Assembly: GCA_946402065.1 (NCBI GenBank) | Contig: CAMIVR010000025.1 | Location: forward strand, 1 to 44,350 | Direction of reading: 5' to 3' | DNA from: an uncultured Brevibacillus sp. | Lineage (GTDB): Bacteria > Bacillota > Bacilli > Brevibacillales > Brevibacillaceae | DNA length: 44,350 nucleotides | Part shown: positions 14,784 through 23,699 of the stretch, piece by piece | Numbering within the stretch: position 1 is the first letter of the stretch | How the letters are laid out: the number at the start of each line of letters is the position of its first letter | Program-made: the position numbers and the translations under genes | The notes under the pieces: generated by a model | Told to the model about the DNA's origin: nothing | Databases searched by the model: none | Seen by the model: the letters and a program-made list of their open reading frames with translations, nothing else

Positions 14784-16460
14784 GCTTTGCAGTACGCCTG
14801 TTGTCCACAGCTTCACGCTGAGGGTTAGCAAAAACAGGTCGTCGGGATCAACCAGCGATCGTCCGGTGAGCGACTCGATTTTTCGCAGACGGTAGAGCAG
14901 GGACTGGCGATGCAGGTTCAGCGCCCGTGAGGTTTGGCTGACATTCCCCTGATTCCCGATGAACGTGGTCAGCGTATTGAACAGCTCCAGGCCGCGCTGT
15001 CGGTCATAGTCCATCAAAACGCCAACCGTCGCTTGCGCGAGCTCCTGCATTTCCGGGTGGCTTCCCACGCTGCGCAGAACACGGTACATACCTGTGCTGG
15101 CATGTGTGCTGCGATGACCGGTGCCTTTCAGGCGGGAACCGATCTCGAGTGCCAGCTGGGCGTCGTGATAGCCTTGCGCGAAAGTATTGACCCCTGCTTG
15201 GTGCTCGGCGATCCCCCATGAGAGGACCAGGCCGGAGAGCAAGCCGGCGAGTCGATGCTCCAGGTGATCGAGGAAGGCGAAGGTCGTGGCGATCGGGCTT
15301 GCTTGCGTCTTCGGTGCTTCCAAATAGATGATCAACTGTCCGTTTTGATACGTCAACATCGTCGCGCATTGGAGCGATTGGCCCGACTGGATGACTTGAT
15401 CCTCCACTTTTTTAATGGCAGAGGCTGTCCAGAGCTCGAACGTCTCTTGCTCCGCTCTCTGCCCGGCGTATACCACGTCCAAATTTTCGATGACGCCTAC
15501 GATGCAGATATAGGGAAGATTCACATTGTAGCGCAGCGACTTGGCGCGGGATAGAACTGTCTCCCATGAATCAATCTCACCTTTGGCCAAATTCCAGACA
15601 AAATCGTCGCGCAGCCGCAATTCCGTCTCTTGTACGGTTTTTTCACGCTGAAACCAGAGCGCCGTCGCGGTTAGCGCGTGTTCAACCACCTGCTCGTTGC
15701 CGTTCTCCCAGAACGCTTCCGGGCTGCTTTCCCCTGGGAGACTGATCAGAAGATAGCCCTGAATTTTATTGGTTGATTGGATCGGCAGTTTATAGCAAGC
15801 ACCAGGTCCATGTGTCACGAATTCAATGTCAGTCAGATTGGTCAGTGGATGAGGGACTGACGTGGCCGAATGCTGCCCCAGCTTCCACCATTTGGCCAGG
15901 CTTTGTGCCTTGCTGCTTTTTCCTTTGACCGTCCCGTCATGATTGACGATCAGGACAGGCCGCGATAAGACCTGCTGAATCGTATTCGCCGCCTGATGCA
16001 GATCCGCTCCGCCGAGAAACTGGGTCAGCAGCTTTTTTTGCATGGCTTCCGTCCGGTGCAAAACGATTTTGTACTGATTGTGGATCAGCTGCAAAAGCTC
16101 CTGGGTGACATCGGCAAAGCGGATCTCCCACGGCAATTCAATGATCGGAAACGCATGGGCTTCGGCAAGGGCGATGATTTCGGCAGGGATGTCGTGTACG
16201 TACCGTCCGACGGCAATGGCCAAGCCTGCAGCCTTAGAATCGATAATATCCTGGACAAATGTCGCAAACGTCGGCAAATCGCCGGAACATCCGATCGCCG
16301 TGGTTAAGACGAACTCATTTTGCCGGACAAAGTCCTCGACAGGCATTTCGATGACGGATACAGATTCGACAGGTCGCATGAAAAGTGCTGAGCTTCCGGA
16401 GCGTACGACAGCTTTATGCAACAGCGACAGTTCGGTCACGTCTTTCATGGTGAATGGCAT
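14772..16460 (-). CDS. PucR-family transcriptional regulator
   Basis: Predicted activator of a catabolic operon. Domain order: N-terminal purine-catabolism-type PucR domain (about 5-125; LTTAIGCSGDLPTFATFVQDI and AFPIIELPWEIRFADV), a GGDEF-like central domain (about 290-430), and a C-terminal helix-turn-helix (about 505-545; VSQTSRALNLHRQSLLYRLRKIE). Start ATG at 16460 follows GGAGG at 16470-16466; a second ATG at 16448 is possible. Length 562 aa, normal for the family. The open frame runs much further upstream but that part is antisense to the next operon. It is divergent from the PLP-enzyme operon at 16707, which it most likely controls in response to an amino-acid- or purine-like substrate. 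Confidence 0.9.
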   Translation of the reverse strand: MPFTMKDVTELSLLHKAVVRSGSSALFMRPVESVSVIEMPVEDFVRQNEFVLTTAIGCSGDLPTFATFVQDIIDSKAAGLAIAVGRYVHDIPAEIIALAEAHAFPIIELPWEIRFADVTQELLQLIHNQYKIVLHRTEAMQKKLLTQFLGGADLHQAANTIQQVLSRPVLIVNHDGTVKGKSSKAQSLAKWWKLGQHSATSVPHPLTNLTDIEFVTHGPGACYKLPIQSTNKIQGYLLISLPGESSPEAFWENGNEQVVEHALTATALWFQREKTVQETELRLRDDFVWNLAKGEIDSWETVLSRAKSLRYNVNLPYICIVGVIENLDVVYAGQRAEQETFELWTASAIKKVEDQVIQSGQSLQCATMLTYQNGQLIIYLEAPKTQASPIATTFAFLDHLEHRLAGLLSGLVLSWGIAEHQAGVNTFAQGYHDAQLALEIGSRLKGTGHRSTHASTGMYRVLRSVGSHPEMQELAQATVGVLMDYDRQRGLELFNTLTTFIGNQGNVSQTSRALNLHRQSLLYRLRKIESLTGRSLVDPDDLFLLTLSVKLWTTGVLQSKKT

Positions 16461-16579
16461 AGGCGCCTCCATTCGAGTAGGAATGAATGAGCATATTCGA
16501 CTGCCGTTAGCGTATTTCCTGCTGCGAGTTGTAGTTAATTTGACTAGAAGTTCGGCGGGAAGTTCATACAACTTTGTAA

Positions 16580-16609
16580 TTGTTCCTGAAAGCTCGCGTC
16601 CATTATGAT
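16580..16609 (+). promoter_or_regulatory. Possible promoter of the PLP-enzyme operon
   Basis: TTGTTC (16580-16585), an 18-nt spacer and TATGAT (16604-16609) lie 98 nt before the first start codon. The poor -35 is in keeping with an activator-dependent promoter in the PucR intergenic region. Confidence 0.35.
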
Positions 16610-16706
16610 CGGTTTGTACATGAAAGTATAAGAAAAACTTGCGGCTTTCGCTATTGGACTGGGCGATAAGCCTGGTTTTTCTAAACAAATTGCAGGAGGG
16701 ATACAG

Positions 16707-17933
16707 ATGACTAAAAATAATGCGTTTGAACCATCGGCGGGTATCGGTACAAAATCGGTATGGGCCGGGGAAAAGGAATTTCTCGTTCACGGAGCGACGC
16801 AAGTCCCTGTCGTCCACAGCGTTTCCTTTGGCTATGACGACATGGATGAATGGTATGAAGTGGCGATCGGCAAGCGGGCCGGCCATATCTACGGACGGAA
16901 CACCAACCCGACCGTTCAGGCGTTTGAAGAAAAAGTCCGCATTCTCGAAGGCGCGGAGGCGGCTACCAGCTTTTCGACGGGGATGGCGGCGATCAGCAAC
17001 GTGCTGTATACTTTCCTGAAGCCAGGAGATAGGATTGTTTCCATAAAGGATTCGTACGGCGGAACCAACAAGATTTTTACGGAATTCCTGCCGAAGCTGA
17101 ATGTCGAGGTGGTGCTCTGCAACACTGGAGATCATGAAGCGATTGAACGGGAAGTCGCCAAAGGCTGCCAGCTGCTCTATCTGGAAACGCCGACCAATCC
17201 AACTGTGAAAATTACCGACATCGAGCGGATGGCGCGAGCAGGCCATGCCGTCAATGCCCTGGTGGTGGTCGACAATACGTTCGCCACGCCGATCAACCAA
17301 AACCCGTTGCAATTGGGCGCTGACATCGTGCTGCACAGCGCGACCAAATTCCTCGGCGGCCATGCCGATGCGCTGGGCGGCGTGATTTGCGGCAGCGCCG
17401 AGCTGGTCGAACAAGTCTACCACTATCGCGAGATCAATGGCGCGACACTCGATCCGATGGCAGCGTATTTGCTGCTGCGCGGGATGAAGACGCTGAAGCT
17501 GCGCGTCCGCCAGCAAAATGAAAGCGCCCTGAAAATCGCTCAGTTCCTGCAAACGCAAGAGCTTGTCGACGCTGTTTTCTATCCGGGATTGGAGACGCAT
17601 TTGCATCACGACGTGGCCAAGCGGCAGATGCGAGGATCTGGCGGTATTCTGAGCTTCGCCTTGAAGGACGGCATGGATTCGGTCAGACATTTCTTGCCAC
17701 GGCTGAAATACGCCAACCGGGCGGCAAATCTCGGGGCGGTGGAGACGATCGTCGGTCCGGCGAGAACGACCAGCCACGTCGAGTGCACGCCGGAAGAACG
17801 CGCGGCCGTAGGGATTCCGGAAGGCCTGGTGCGCTACTCAGTCGGGATTGAAGACGTGGAGGATCTCATCGAAGATCTGCAGCAAGCGTTTGATCATCTA
17901 AAATCCCTTCTTGGACAGACGGCTGGTAACTAA
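16707..17933 (+). CDS. Cystathionine gamma-synthase family PLP enzyme (gamma-elimination/replacement)
   Basis: Cytosolic fold-type I PLP enzyme of the Cys/Met metabolism family. K214 in LHSATKFLGGH forms the internal aldimine; YGRNTNPTVQAFEEKV and FSTGMAAISNVL are the phosphate-binding and active-site stretches, and LETPTNPTVKITDIE plus VVVDNTFATPINQNPL are also typical. Length 408 aa, ATG after AGGAGGG. The gene is followed directly by a homoserine dehydrogenase and an aldehyde dehydrogenase. That order suits a lyase that yields homoserine, as in the canavanine gamma-lyase of Pseudomonas canavaninivorans (from memory), more than methionine synthesis, where other partners occur. Methionine gamma-lyase or O-acyl-homoserine sulfhydrylase activity remain possible. 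Confidence 0.88.
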   Translation: MTKNNAFEPSAGIGTKSVWAGEKEFLVHGATQVPVVHSVSFGYDDMDEWYEVAIGKRAGHIYGRNTNPTVQAFEEKVRILEGAEAATSFSTGMAAISNVLYTFLKPGDRIVSIKDSYGGTNKIFTEFLPKLNVEVVLCNTGDHEAIEREVAKGCQLLYLETPTNPTVKITDIERMARAGHAVNALVVVDNTFATPINQNPLQLGADIVLHSATKFLGGHADALGGVICGSAELVEQVYHYREINGATLDPMAAYLLLRGMKTLKLRVRQQNESALKIAQFLQTQELVDAVFYPGLETHLHHDVAKRQMRGSGGILSFALKDGMDSVRHFLPRLKYANRAANLGAVETIVGPARTTSHVECTPEERAAVGIPEGLVRYSVGIEDVEDLIEDLQQAFDHLKSLLGQTAGN

Positions 17934-17937
17934 ACGT

Positions 17938-18978
17938 ATGACACAGAAACTGGCCTTCATCGGATTTGGCGTCGTCGGACAAGGTTTGGCAGAGATTTTG
18001 CGGGACAAGGCAGAACAGTTGCATGAAAAATGGGGATTTGCGGCCAAAGTGGTCGCGATCTCCGACCCTATAAAAGGTGCCCTGTATCACCCGGATGGCC
18101 TGGACATCTCCACTGTACTTGATGTTATCAAGCAGACGGGAAGGCTTGATGACTACCCGGATACATTCGGCTTGATCAGGGGCTGGAACAGCCTGCAGAC
18201 CATTCGCGAGTCGAATGCAGACACAATTGTGGAAGTCACGTTCACCGATGTGAAGACGGGGCAGCCAGCGATCGATCACTGCCGAGCCGCTTTTACGAGC
18301 GGCAAAAACGTGGTGATGAGCAACAAGGGACCGGTAGCCCTTGCTTATGAAGAGCTTTCTGCGCTGGCCAAGGAAAATGGCGTGCGTTGGGGATTTGAAG
18401 GCACCGTGATGAGCGGTACGCCATCTCTGCGGATGCCGCTCGTCTCCCTGGCAGGTAACGACATTCGCGAGATCCGCGGCATTTTCAACGGCACGACCAA
18501 CTTCATTCTGACGCAGATGGAAGCAGGCATGACCTATGAAGACGCACTGCGCCTGGCCCAACAGCTCGGCTATGCCGAGGCCGACCCGACGAATGACGTG
18601 GAAGGGTACGATGCCCGGTATAAGGTGGTCATTCTCGCCAAAACAATCATGAACGTTCCACTAACAACCGAGCAGGTAGCGTGTGAAGGAATCAGTCATC
18701 TCACTCGCGACGACATTGAATCGGCGAAAGATCAGGGCAAACGCTGGAAGCTGATTGGCCGGGTGCAAAAACAGGGAACAGGCGCAGTGGCCAAAGTGTC
18801 ACCGGAGCTTTTGCCGCTTACCGATCCGTTGGCAGGTGTAGCAGGGGCTGTGAACGCCATTACGTACGACTGCGATCTGCTCGGTCCAATCACACTGATC
18901 GGCGCGGGGGCAGGCAAAACGGAAACCGGGTTTTCCCTGTTGATCGACCTGATCAACATCGACCGTGGCCACATCTAA
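17938..18978 (+). CDS. Homoserine dehydrogenase, short form without ACT domain
   Basis: Predicted NAD(P)-dependent enzyme interconverting homoserine and aspartate semialdehyde. The N-terminal Rossmann motif is FIGFGVVGQG; the catalytic region shows GTTNFILTQMEAG, then EADPTNDVEGYDARYK with D225 and K229 as the expected catalytic pair. Length 346 aa: the C-terminal ACT domain used for threonine feedback is missing, which fits a catabolic enzyme. The ATG at 17938 lies 5 nt after the stop of the PLP gene and has almost no binding site, so it is probably translationally coupled. A TTG at 17911 inside the upstream gene is an alternative start. Confidence 0.85.
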   Translation: MTQKLAFIGFGVVGQGLAEILRDKAEQLHEKWGFAAKVVAISDPIKGALYHPDGLDISTVLDVIKQTGRLDDYPDTFGLIRGWNSLQTIRESNADTIVEVTFTDVKTGQPAIDHCRAAFTSGKNVVMSNKGPVALAYEELSALAKENGVRWGFEGTVMSGTPSLRMPLVSLAGNDIREIRGIFNGTTNFILTQMEAGMTYEDALRLAQQLGYAEADPTNDVEGYDARYKVVILAKTIMNVPLTTEQVACEGISHLTRDDIESAKDQGKRWKLIGRVQKQGTGAVAKVSPELLPLTDPLAGVAGAVNAITYDCDLLGPITLIGAGAGKTETGFSLLIDLINIDRGHI

Positions 18979-19016
18979 TCAGGTTTGTTGAAACCCAAAA
19001 CCAAAGGGTGGTGTAC

Positions 19017-20456
19017 ATGAAAACGCAAAAAATCGGCCAAAAGATGTACATTGGCGGTGAGTGGGTAGGAAGTGCCAAGGTCATTGACGTATTGGATCCG
19101 CAGGACAACAGCTTGATCGACACGGTTCCTGCCTGCAGCGCAGAAGAGATGCTGGAAGCCATTGAGCAGGCGAAAATCGGCGTTGCAATTGCTGCCGGCA
19201 TGTCTGTCCATGAGCGGGTGTCGATTCTAAACCGGGTAGCGCAAATCGTCGAAGACCGTCGGGAGGAATTCGCTGTGACGATTGCCCGCGAAGGCTGCAA
19301 GACGATTCGCGAAGCGCGAAAAGAAGCGCTCCGCTGCGTGCAGACGCTGCGAATCAGCGCAGAAGAAGCCCGGCGCATCCAGGGGGAGACGCTGGCGTTC
19401 GATCAGATGCCGGGCAGTGAAAACCGGGTAGGGTACTTTTACCGCTTTCCGATCGGTTTGATCGCCGCCATCACGCCGTTCAACGACCCGCTAAACCTGG
19501 TCGCACACAAAATCGGGCCGGCGATTGCCGCCGGAAATGCAATGATCCTCAAACCCGCGACGGCTACGCCGCTTAGTGCGCTCAAGCTGGCGGAAGCTTT
19601 TCACGAAGCAGGCTTGCCCGCTCACGTGCTCACGGTGGTAACGGGGTACGCCAGCGAGATTTGCGACGTATTGGTCAGCCATCCCGCCGTGCGTATGGTT
19701 TCCTTTACGGGTGGACTATGTGCCGGACAGGCAATCACGCAAAAAGCCGGTCTGAAAAAGCTCGGCATGGAATTGGGGTCGAATTCGCCGGTGATTGTCC
19801 TGGCCGATGCCGATCTGCACAATGCGGTAGAAGCCACGGTCTCAGGAGCATTCTGGGCGGCTGGTCAGAACTGCTTGGGCGTGCAGCGCGTGTATGTCGA
19901 GGAGCCGGTCTTTGACGAGTTTGCCGATGTATTTGTCAAGCGCACACAAGCGTATGTCGTCGGGGATAAATTGTCGGAAGACACCGACATGGGGCCGCTC
20001 ATCAGCGAAAAAGAAGCGATGCGAGTAGAACAGTGGGTGAACGAAGCGCTTGACAAGGGGGCCGTGCTCTTGTGTGGAGGAATTCGCAGCGGCGCCTTTT
20101 ATTCGCCGACAGTATTGACGGATGTTCCCGCCGATTGCCAGCTGGCCCGGGAAGAAGTGTTCGGTCCGGTCGTGCTGCTGTACCGCGTCCCTGATTTGGA
20201 CGCAGCCATTCAACACGCCAACAGCGTGAACTACGGTTTGCAGGCAGGAATTTTTACGAATGACATCAACAAAGCGTTTGATGCGATCAAACGAATCGAT
20301 GCAGGAGGTATCATGATCAACGACAGCAGCGACTACCGCATCGACGCCATGCCGTTTGGCGGGGTTAAGGGATCGGGATTGGGCCGCGAAGGCGTGAAGT
20401 TCGCCATACAGGAAATGACTGAGCCGAAGGTTGTCTGCTTTAAATTGCCTGTATAG
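19017..20456 (+). CDS. NAD(P)-dependent aldehyde dehydrogenase
   Basis: Cytosolic aldehyde dehydrogenase superfamily member that oxidises an aldehyde to its acid. The catalytic cysteine is C286 in GQNCLGVQRVYV, the general base E252 in GMELGSNSPVIVL, the cofactor loop FTGGLCAGQAI, and the C-terminal EEVFGPVVLLYRV and FGGVKGSGLGREG are canonical. ATG at 19017 follows AAAGGGTGG (an in-frame GTG lies at 19008). Length 479 aa. It is 38 nt behind the homoserine dehydrogenase, so aspartate semialdehyde is the likely substrate, giving aspartate. That substrate is inferred from the operon; the sequence itself looks like a lactaldehyde/glyceraldehyde-type ALDH. Confidence 0.88.
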   Translation: MKTQKIGQKMYIGGEWVGSAKVIDVLDPQDNSLIDTVPACSAEEMLEAIEQAKIGVAIAAGMSVHERVSILNRVAQIVEDRREEFAVTIAREGCKTIREARKEALRCVQTLRISAEEARRIQGETLAFDQMPGSENRVGYFYRFPIGLIAAITPFNDPLNLVAHKIGPAIAAGNAMILKPATATPLSALKLAEAFHEAGLPAHVLTVVTGYASEICDVLVSHPAVRMVSFTGGLCAGQAITQKAGLKKLGMELGSNSPVIVLADADLHNAVEATVSGAFWAAGQNCLGVQRVYVEEPVFDEFADVFVKRTQAYVVGDKLSEDTDMGPLISEKEAMRVEQWVNEALDKGAVLLCGGIRSGAFYSPTVLTDVPADCQLAREEVFGPVVLLYRVPDLDAAIQHANSVNYGLQAGIFTNDINKAFDAIKRIDAGGIMINDSSDYRIDAMPFGGVKGSGLGREGVKFAIQEMTEPKVVCFKLPV

Positions 20457-20516
20457 GGAGATACGGTTTGCCAGTGGGGAAACGGCCAACAATCACACGA
20501 GTCCAAATCGACGTCT

Positions 20517-20541
20517 CATCCGCCATCTGATAGGGCGGATG
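20517..20541. repeat. 8-bp inverted repeat in the ALDH-hydrolase gap
   Basis: CATCCGCC (20517-20524) pairs with GGCGGATG (20534-20541) with a 9-nt loop and no T-run. The 264-nt gap 20457-20720 holds no gene I recognise; the hairpin may end or stabilise the upstream operon transcript. Confidence 0.5.
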
Positions 20542-20720
20542 CAGAGTTAGTATGCCCCAGCTGAAAAATAATCAATGCTCTTGCCTTCTGACCACGGCTC
20601 AAGATGACCGAACGCTCACTCCAGAGGCGCAATGAGGAATTTCCATTGGCCACAGCCTTCTGCAAATAATCAAGGACCAGGCGGCTTGTCAGCTTTTTTG
20701 ATGACGAAAGGGGAATCAGG

Positions 20721-22142
20721 ATGGACTGGAAAGGACGTTGGGACGCGTTTGATACGTTTGCCCAGGATGTTACGAGGGAAAATCGTGTTCCTGGTGTTAT
20801 GATCGGGGCAAACCTTGAGGGAGCAAAACTGTATCGAAACGGCTTTGGGTACCGCGACATCGATGCTCGCCTGGCCCTTACAGACGACACGATGATGGGT
20901 ACCGGTTCCGTCACCAAATCTGTGACCGCCGTAGCAATTATGCTGTTGCAGGAGGAGAGCAAGCTCTCTGTACATGATCCGGTTGTCACGTATCTGCCGG
21001 AGTTCCGCACACCGGATCGCTTGCATACCGGGCAAATCACGATCCATCACTTTATGACGCATACGTCGGGCCTCCCGCCGCTTCCGCTGGAATACCTGTC
21101 TGCCAAATGGGGCATTCCAACCGACTTCACAGCAGAAGACCATCCCATCCACAAAATTCCCAAAGCAGATCGTAAACCACTCAACACATACGGCGAACTG
21201 ATGGAGCTGATCGGCACATTGGATTATCAGCTTCTCGGCCCGCCGGGAACCGAGTTCAGCTATTCGAACGAAGCGTATTCCCTGCTCGGAGCGATTATTG
21301 AGCGGGTGAGCGGGCAGCCGTACGACGTCTTCGTAACGAAGCGGATTTTACAGCCGGTCGGAATGGACAGCAGCACATTTCGCGTGGCTGATATCAAACA
21401 TCGCCCCGATGTGACCACCGTCTACCATCGACGCGGTAATGGCAGCGAAGGGGAGCTGTATGCCGATCCGCAATGGGAAGAGTCCACGGTAGGGATGGCC
21501 AACGGGTATTTATACTCGACAGTGTCCGATATGCTGAAATTTGCCGAAATCTTCCGGACAGGGGGAATGGTCGGGAACGAGCGGATTCTTTCTGAGGAAA
21601 GTGTCGCGCAGATGACGGCTTGCCACGTAACGTGTGATCTTGACACATTTTACGGGTACGGGTTGGAAATCACCCCCGACTATTACGGGACGCGACTTGT
21701 CGAGCATGGGGGATCGTGCAAAGGTGTTTCCGCCCATCTGGCGATTCTTCCCGAAAGAGGAATTACCGCGGTCGGCCTGGCCAATATCGTCGGTGCCCCA
21801 ACCAGTCGGTTGATCCATGCGCTGTTAAATGATGTCCAGGGCCGGGCAGTAGATAGCGACCATTGTCCAGCATACGAAACGCACCAGGTAACCGAAGAAA
21901 CGATGCAGCAATACATCGGCCGTTATCATTCGGATGAGGGCGCCGACCTTAGAGTAGAGCTTGACGGGGATACGTTGACACTGGAGGTAAGGGGTTTTGT
22001 CTGCCGGCTTCGACCGATTGCCGATGACTATTTTCTCGCTGACGTCCTGGGCAGACGGCTCAACCTCGGCTTTGTTCGGAATGACATGGGCCATGTCGTG
22101 CGAGCGCGCTTTGGCTTTCGCCAATTTCACAAGGTAAAGTAG
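20721..22142 (+). CDS. Serine hydrolase, beta-lactamase/D-aminopeptidase family (S12)
   Basis: Predicted penicillin-recognising-fold serine hydrolase. The nucleophile motif is S63-V-T-K66, the tyrosine motif Y181-S-N183, and the third motif H329-G-G (replacing KTG), a set found in class C-like esterases, D-aminopeptidases and Pab87-type peptidases. A C-terminal beta domain (about 385-473; YIGRYHSDEGADLRVELDGD) is like the lipocalin-type domain of D-aminopeptidases. No signal peptide is visible, so it should be cytosolic. ATG at 20721 after AAAGGGG, 473 aa. Its paralogue follows at 22214. With M42 and M81 peptidases and peptide-binding proteins downstream, a role in hydrolysing imported D-residue or modified peptides is a reasonable inference. 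Confidence 0.85.
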   Translation: MDWKGRWDAFDTFAQDVTRENRVPGVMIGANLEGAKLYRNGFGYRDIDARLALTDDTMMGTGSVTKSVTAVAIMLLQEESKLSVHDPVVTYLPEFRTPDRLHTGQITIHHFMTHTSGLPPLPLEYLSAKWGIPTDFTAEDHPIHKIPKADRKPLNTYGELMELIGTLDYQLLGPPGTEFSYSNEAYSLLGAIIERVSGQPYDVFVTKRILQPVGMDSSTFRVADIKHRPDVTTVYHRRGNGSEGELYADPQWEESTVGMANGYLYSTVSDMLKFAEIFRTGGMVGNERILSEESVAQMTACHVTCDLDTFYGYGLEITPDYYGTRLVEHGGSCKGVSAHLAILPERGITAVGLANIVGAPTSRLIHALLNDVQGRAVDSDHCPAYETHQVTEETMQQYIGRYHSDEGADLRVELDGDTLTLEVRGFVCRLRPIADDYFLADVLGRRLNLGFVRNDMGHVVRARFGFRQFHKVK

Positions 22143-22213
22143 TCCATCAATGCAGGGTCAGAAAGTAAGATACGATGCTCGTCGATCAAACGAAATCAAG
22201 GGAGGAATCGAAA

Positions 22214-23653
22214 GTGGTCAATCAGGAATGGACAGTATCCTATGAAAAGTACGTACAAACGTTGATGGCGGAGGACCAGATTCCCGGAGCGGCCGTTGGG
22301 TTGGCCAAGGACGGACAGCTCATCTACGGTAAGGGGTTCGGCTATCGCAATGTGGCTGAACAGCGGGAAGTGACACTGGATACCGTCTTCGGCATCGGTT
22401 CCATCACGAAGTCGTTTACGTGTATGGCCATTATGCAGCTGCAGGAGGCCGGCAAGCTATCCGTTCATGATCCGGTCATCAAGTATCTTCCGGAATTCCG
22501 CCTGAAGCCGGTGATCGCGGTCGAGCAGATAACGATCCATCATTTGATGACTCATTCTGCAGGGCTGCCGCCGCTGCCGACATTGTACCCGGCCTCGAAG
22601 CGGAGCATGGACCTCGATCCGGAACAAGAGCCGATTCCGGAATCGCTAAGCGACCTGGTCAATGTCAAGCCGATCGATACGTATGCAGACTTGTTCGCAT
22701 ACCTGTCCGAACTGGACTTCGTACCGCTCGGCCCGCCCGGCACACAATTCAGTTATTCCAACGATTCGTACGCGCTGCTCGGCATCATCGTCGAACGGGT
22801 CAGCGGAAAGACGTATGAAACGTATGTTAAAGAGCACCTTCTGCGGCCGGCCGGAATGGATCGCAGCCTCTTTTTCCTCGAGGAGCTAAGCGGGGACAGC
22901 AATATCACCTCCCTTTATACGAGTAAAGAGCAGGATGGCAAGAAAGAGGTCTGTCTGTCCGACAACTGGTGGGATGCTCCCGCCATGCGAGCTGCCGGTT
23001 TCCTCAATTCGACGGTGAGGGATATGTTGAAGTACGCCGACATTTACCGTTCTGGCGGGCTTGCCGGCAAGGAGCGGATTCTCAGCGAGGCGAGTGTCAA
23101 GCAAATGACAACCCCCTATATCGAGTGCCAGTTTGGTCGCTTTTACGGCTACGGTCTGATGATTGTCCCTGATTATCACGGCAGTCTGCTGGTTGAACAC
23201 GGCGGGAGCAACAAAGGGATAGAGGCCCAAATGTACGTGCTTCCTGAGCAAGGGATCACAGGCGTCGTCCTCACCAATCTCGATGGAGCACCGGCTGTAC
23301 CACTCATGGAGGGAGCCTGCAACGCTTATGCCGGCCGGCCGGTTGACGCAACCCATTTGTCCGTTTCTCAACTTGCTGACCCTCATTACCAGTTCCCGAT
23401 CGAGCGAGCGGAGGAATACACAGGGGAGTTTCAATCAGGGGAAGGAACGCAGTTCAGCATCAAATGGGAGGACAGCCGTTTCGTCATGGTCACGGAAGAC
23501 CAGGCGGTGCCATTGCGTCCAGTCGGCGAGGATTTGTTTATGTTCAAACGAAAAGGAACGGAGACGTTTTTACGCTTCATCCGTGACAGCGAGCATAACG
23601 TCGTCCGCGTACGTGCCGGTTTTCGGCAAATACCCAAAGTAGCCAAAGCATAA
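22214..23653 (+). CDS. Serine hydrolase, beta-lactamase/D-aminopeptidase family (S12), paralogue
   Basis: Tandem paralogue of the gene at 20721 with the same architecture: S63-I-T-K66, a YSN motif (FSYSNDSYALLG), HGGSNKGIEA as third motif, and a C-terminal beta domain (EYTGEFQSGEGTQFSIKWED). GTG at 22214 is the probable start because GGAGGAATC lies directly upstream; an ATG at 22175 has no site. Length 479 aa, no signal peptide. Conserved blocks are strongly alike but much of the surface differs, so the two probably diverged in substrate after duplication. The gap to the first copy is 71 nt and to the M42 gene 46 nt, consistent with one transcript. Confidence 0.85.
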   Translation: MVNQEWTVSYEKYVQTLMAEDQIPGAAVGLAKDGQLIYGKGFGYRNVAEQREVTLDTVFGIGSITKSFTCMAIMQLQEAGKLSVHDPVIKYLPEFRLKPVIAVEQITIHHLMTHSAGLPPLPTLYPASKRSMDLDPEQEPIPESLSDLVNVKPIDTYADLFAYLSELDFVPLGPPGTQFSYSNDSYALLGIIVERVSGKTYETYVKEHLLRPAGMDRSLFFLEELSGDSNITSLYTSKEQDGKKEVCLSDNWWDAPAMRAAGFLNSTVRDMLKYADIYRSGGLAGKERILSEASVKQMTTPYIECQFGRFYGYGLMIVPDYHGSLLVEHGGSNKGIEAQMYVLPEQGITGVVLTNLDGAPAVPLMEGACNAYAGRPVDATHLSVSQLADPHYQFPIERAEEYTGEFQSGEGTQFSIKWEDSRFVMVTEDQAVPLRPVGEDLFMFKRKGTETFLRFIRDSEHNVVRVRAGFRQIPKVAKA

Positions 23654-23699
23654 TCGAACGCAAGCGAGCATTCATTTCATTCGGAGAGGGCGGTTTTTA

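Noticed and set aside
16693..16706. Possible sigma-54 site before the PLP-enzyme gene (CTGG ... TTGCA)
   Set aside because: The gap between GG and GC is 16 nt, not 10.
16461..17777. Long minus-strand extension of the PucR reading frame (would make about 1000 aa)
   Set aside because: It is antisense to the PLP-enzyme gene and the PucR intergenic region; GGAGG before the ATG at 16460 and the domain start fix the true beginning.
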